A stretch of 7,823 nt of DNA, taken from contig JAPLOT010000065.1 of assembly GCA_026400595.1 (NCBI GenBank), forward strand, positions 1 to 7,823, in the 5' to 3' direction. The notes under the pieces were generated by a model. It worked only from the letters and a program-made list of their open reading frames with translations. It ran no database searches and was not told where the DNA came from. Of this stretch, positions 5,684 to 7,823 are shown piece after piece. Positions within the stretch are counted from its first letter, which is position 1. Every line of letters starts with the position of its first letter. The stretch is from Alphaproteobacteria bacterium (lineage in GTDB: Bacteria; Pseudomonadota; Alphaproteobacteria; Rhizobiales; Aestuariivirgaceae). The translations under genes were made by a program, and so were the position numbers.

Positions 5684-6898
5684 TTACCGGCAATTGCTTG
5701 GCGCGCGCTGACCGGCGAAGCGGTCGTTGATCCAGCCGATGGCGATCGGGGTGCTGGCCTTGCCGGAGCCGCCATGCGTCTTGCGCGGCAGGGTGACGAA
5801 AGAGACCGGGGCACCAGTCCGGCAGGCCGCGCGAACGAACTGCACCGTCACTGCAGGCCAGACCAGCGTGTCATCTGATCCCTGCACGATGAGCAGCGGT
5901 GTCTTTCCCGATACGCCGTGAATGGAATTCTCATGCATGATGCTGCCCCATGGCGGGGCCAGCAGTGCTTCTGCGGCGATGAAATCCTTTGGCAGACCTT
6001 TCTGCGCCGATAGCGCCTCGAGCTGACCTTCGAGATTGTTGATACAATTCCGGTTCACCGCAAAGACCTGGTTCACGGCTCGGCGATCAACCAGGCTGTC
6101 GATCGGCACTCCGTACTTCAGGCTCCAGGACCCCACGGTCATGGCGGACAGGATGCGCCCGGGTATCGTCTCGATGTTTGCTTGAAGCAGCACCGGTAGG
6201 TCTGTGGGCGGCGCCGTCGCCGCAACGCCCACCAGTCTGAGTTCAGGAGCGTAGCTTCGGCTGAGCTTTTCGCCGAACAGAACCGCATGTCCGCCCTGCG
6301 AGTAGCCCCACATGGCATAGCGGCTGCCCCCGCCCACGCCGGGGATCTGGCGGGCCGCGCGGACGGAATCGATAACGGCCTGGGCCTGTCCGCGGCCAAC
6401 GAGATAGCCCACGGGTCCGGGCGTGCCGAGTCCGGGGTAGTCGGTCGCCGCGACGACATAGCCGTTCGCGATCAGGTCGTTCAGTCCGGAAATCATGGTG
6501 GTGATGTTGTTGCGCAGGGAAGGTGCGCAATTGCGGGCCACCCCGGTGGTCGGATGGGCCCAGGCGACGATCTTCCTCTGGGCCGGGTCCTTCGGCGCAT
6601 AATCTGAGACAACCACCATGCCCGAGGCTGCGATGGGGCGCCCCCGGTAGTCCCGGGTGCTGTAGAGGACCCGCCACGCCTTGGCCCGATAGAAGGCCGG
6701 AAGCCTCGCCGGTTCGTAGCGCAGAAGGGTCCCCGGCGGCACGTTCAGCCGTGACGGCGGGATATTGTAGAAGTCGGAAACCGACGGCTTGGCGAGCGCG
6801 GCCTGGCAGCAGATGAGAATGGCGAGGGCGATGACGAACCGGGACACAGCTTCGCCGAGGTAGCGGTGATGAGTTCCGGTCCTGGAGGTAGCAGCCAT
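5684..6898 (-). CDS. Secreted lipase / alpha-beta hydrolase of the LIP (secretory lipase) family, intact copy
   Basis: This is a 404-residue exported serine esterase or lipase, predicted to hydrolyse acyl esters outside the cytoplasm. It resembles the secretory lipase (LIP) family known from Candida and also found in bacteria. A hydrophobic signal stretch (about 20-33) ends with ALA before Lys37. The likely triad is Ser200 in the nucleophile elbow GYSQGG, Asp343 in VQGSDDTLVWP and His375 in RKTHGGSGK. An AHPTTG block (114-119) lies upstream, where the oxyanion region is expected. Cys124, 285, 359 and 403 may form disulfides. The ATG at 6898 has GGGAG seven bases upstream; a GTG at 6847 would give a shorter leader with a poorer ribosome site. 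Its stop lies 78 bases from the end of the convergent tRNA gene. A damaged paralogue lies 91 bases upstream on the same strand. Confidence 0.85.
   Translation of the reverse strand: MAATSRTGTHHRYLGEAVSRFVIALAILICCQAALAKPSVSDFYNIPPSRLNVPPGTLLRYEPARLPAFYRAKAWRVLYSTRDYRGRPIAASGMVVVSDYAPKDPAQRKIVAWAHPTTGVARNCAPSLRNNITTMISGLNDLIANGYVVAATDYPGLGTPGPVGYLVGRGQAQAVIDSVRAARQIPGVGGGSRYAMWGYSQGGHAVLFGEKLSRSYAPELRLVGVAATAPPTDLPVLLQANIETIPGRILSAMTVGSWSLKYGVPIDSLVDRRAVNQVFAVNRNCINNLEGQLEALSAQKGLPKDFIAAEALLAPPWGSIMHENSIHGVSGKTPLLIVQGSDDTLVWPAVTVQFVRAACRTGAPVSFVTLPRKTHGGSGKASTPIAIGWINDRFAGQRAPSNCR
5705..5724. repeat. Direct repeat shared by the 3' ends of the two lipase copies (copy 1)
   Basis: The 20 bases from 5705 are identical to 7011-7030 and encode the same C-terminal segment (RFAGQR region) of the two lipase copies. 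The repeats are 1306 bases apart in direct orientation and reflect gene duplication. Recombination between them could delete one copy. Confidence 0.7.
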
Positions 6899-6989
6899 GC
6901 AGGCACTCCCACGACGTTCAGCGGCGCGAAACTGGCCTGAGTATCAAGGCAATGCAAGTGGGGGCGACTCGCAGGAACCGCATGTCGCG

Positions 6990-7823
6990 CTAGGGGCAGT
7001 TGTTGGGTGGGCGCTGACCGGCGAAGCGGTTGGCGATCCAGCCGATGGTTTCCGGGACGCTGGCCTTGCCGGCACTGTCGTGAGTCTTCTGGGGCAGGGT
7101 GACAAACTGGATGACGGCTCCCGCCGCACAGGCCTTCTTTACGAATTGCTCCGTAATGGCGGGCCACACGAGGGTGTCAGCCAAACCCTGCATGATGAGC
7201 ACGGGTGTCTTCCCCGCGATGCCGCGCACGGAGTTCTCGCTGATGATCTGGCTCCAGGGTGGCGAAGCCAATGCCTGCTGGCTGATGAAGTTCTCGGGCA
7301 GCGCCTTTTCGTCGGACAGGTCGTGGATCTGGCCTTCGAAGTTGTTGATGCAGTTGTTGTTGATTTCGGCAACCTTTCCGATGGCGGAGGGTACGACCAC
7401 GGTGTCCATCGCAACCCCGTATTTCCTGCTCCATGACTGCACGGCCATCGCCGCAAGGATCTTGCCCGTTGCAGAATTGATGTCGGCCCGCAGCAGGGCG
7501 TCGAGATTGGTCGGCGGCGCTGTTGCAGCAACGCCTACCAGCTTCAGTTCTGGCGCGTAGCTATGCGCAAGATTCTCGCCAAAAAGAACTGCCTGGCCGC
7601 CCTGTGAATAACCCCACAGGGCGTAGCGGTCGCTGCCACCCAAACCCGGTATCTGCCGCGCCGCCCGGACCGAGTCGATCACCGCATAGGCCTGGCCCCG
7701 TCCGACCAGATACCCCGCAGGGCCCACGGTTCACAGGCCGGGATAGTCGGTGGCGGTGACGATGAAGCCTTACGAGATCATGTCATCCAGGCCAAGTATG
7801 AACAGCGGGATATCATTGTGCAG
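6990..7823 (-). pseudogene. Second LIP-family lipase copy, interrupted by two in-frame stops (5' end outside window)
   Basis: The reading frame matches the neighbouring lipase without gaps from its residue 128 onward. About 158 of 244 residues (65%) are identical after the last stop, by hand count. It keeps GYSQGG, the Asp in QGLADTLVWP and the His in QKTHDSAGK. Two codons are stops: TAA at 7770-7772 (where the intact copy has Asn145) and TGA at 7731-7733 (where it has Gly158 in YPGLGTPGP). Sequence on both sides of each stop stays in frame and homologous, so these are substitutions; TGA is one base from a GGA glycine codon. Restart at the GTG at 7727 would give a 245-residue piece with the triad but no signal peptide or N-terminal strands, unlikely to fold or be exported. 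The rest of the frame is clean, so inactivation looks recent. Two independent sequencing errors cannot be excluded. Confidence 0.82.
7011..7030. repeat. Direct repeat shared by the 3' ends of the two lipase copies (copy 2)
   Basis: This is the partner of the repeat at 5705-5724 and lies inside the 3' end of the interrupted lipase copy. The identity comes from conserved coding sequence, not from a mobile element. Confidence 0.7.

Noticed and set aside
7725..7727. GTG at 7727 as the true start of a shorter lipase
   Set aside because: Homology to the intact copy continues upstream past two stop codons, and the product would lack the signal peptide and N-terminal core.
1..7823. CRISPR array, transposase, toxin-antitoxin or phage genes
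   Set aside because: No regularly spaced repeats, terminal inverted repeats with a transposase, or recognisable proteins of these kinds are present on either strand.

Overview
This is a GC-rich segment of an alphaproteobacterial chromosome, most probably from the Hyphomicrobiales (Rhizobiales) or a close relative. I infer this from the ChvE-GguA-GguB sugar transporter, the stand-alone bacterial transglutaminase-like cysteine proteinase of the type common in that group, and the codon use. Genus cannot be decided from the window.

Left part (1-3410, plus strand): the end of a periplasmic sugar-binding protein gene (chvE-like, cut by the window edge), a 141-bp spacer with a strong hairpin, then gguA (two-domain ATPase) and gguB (permease), which are separated by one base. 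Together they form a complete high-affinity ABC importer for aldose monosaccharides. The binding protein captures sugar in the periplasm, GguB forms the channel and GguA powers it. The hairpin between chvE and gguA is well placed to make the binding protein more abundant than the membrane components.

Middle part (3417-5326, minus strand): a metallo-beta-lactamase-fold hydrolase of the NAPE-PLD/UlaG-like type with a Tat-like N-terminus, converging tail-to-tail on gguB. Behind it is a spacer with two perfect inverted repeats, then a small secreted transglutaminase-like cysteine proteinase with an intact Cys-His-Asp triad.

Right part (5521-7823): a complete tRNA-Leu(GAG) gene on the plus strand, then two tandem minus-strand genes for secreted lipases of the fungal-like LIP family. 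The copy next to the tRNA is intact. The second copy, cut by the window edge, is about 65% identical in protein over 244 ungapped residues by my hand alignment, but carries two in-frame stop codons (TAA and TGA) 13 codons apart, so I call it a pseudogene.

I see no phage genes, transposases, CRISPR arrays or defence genes. I did not find a convincing new biological system. The most noteworthy items are the decaying lipase paralogue and the hairpins in the spacers.
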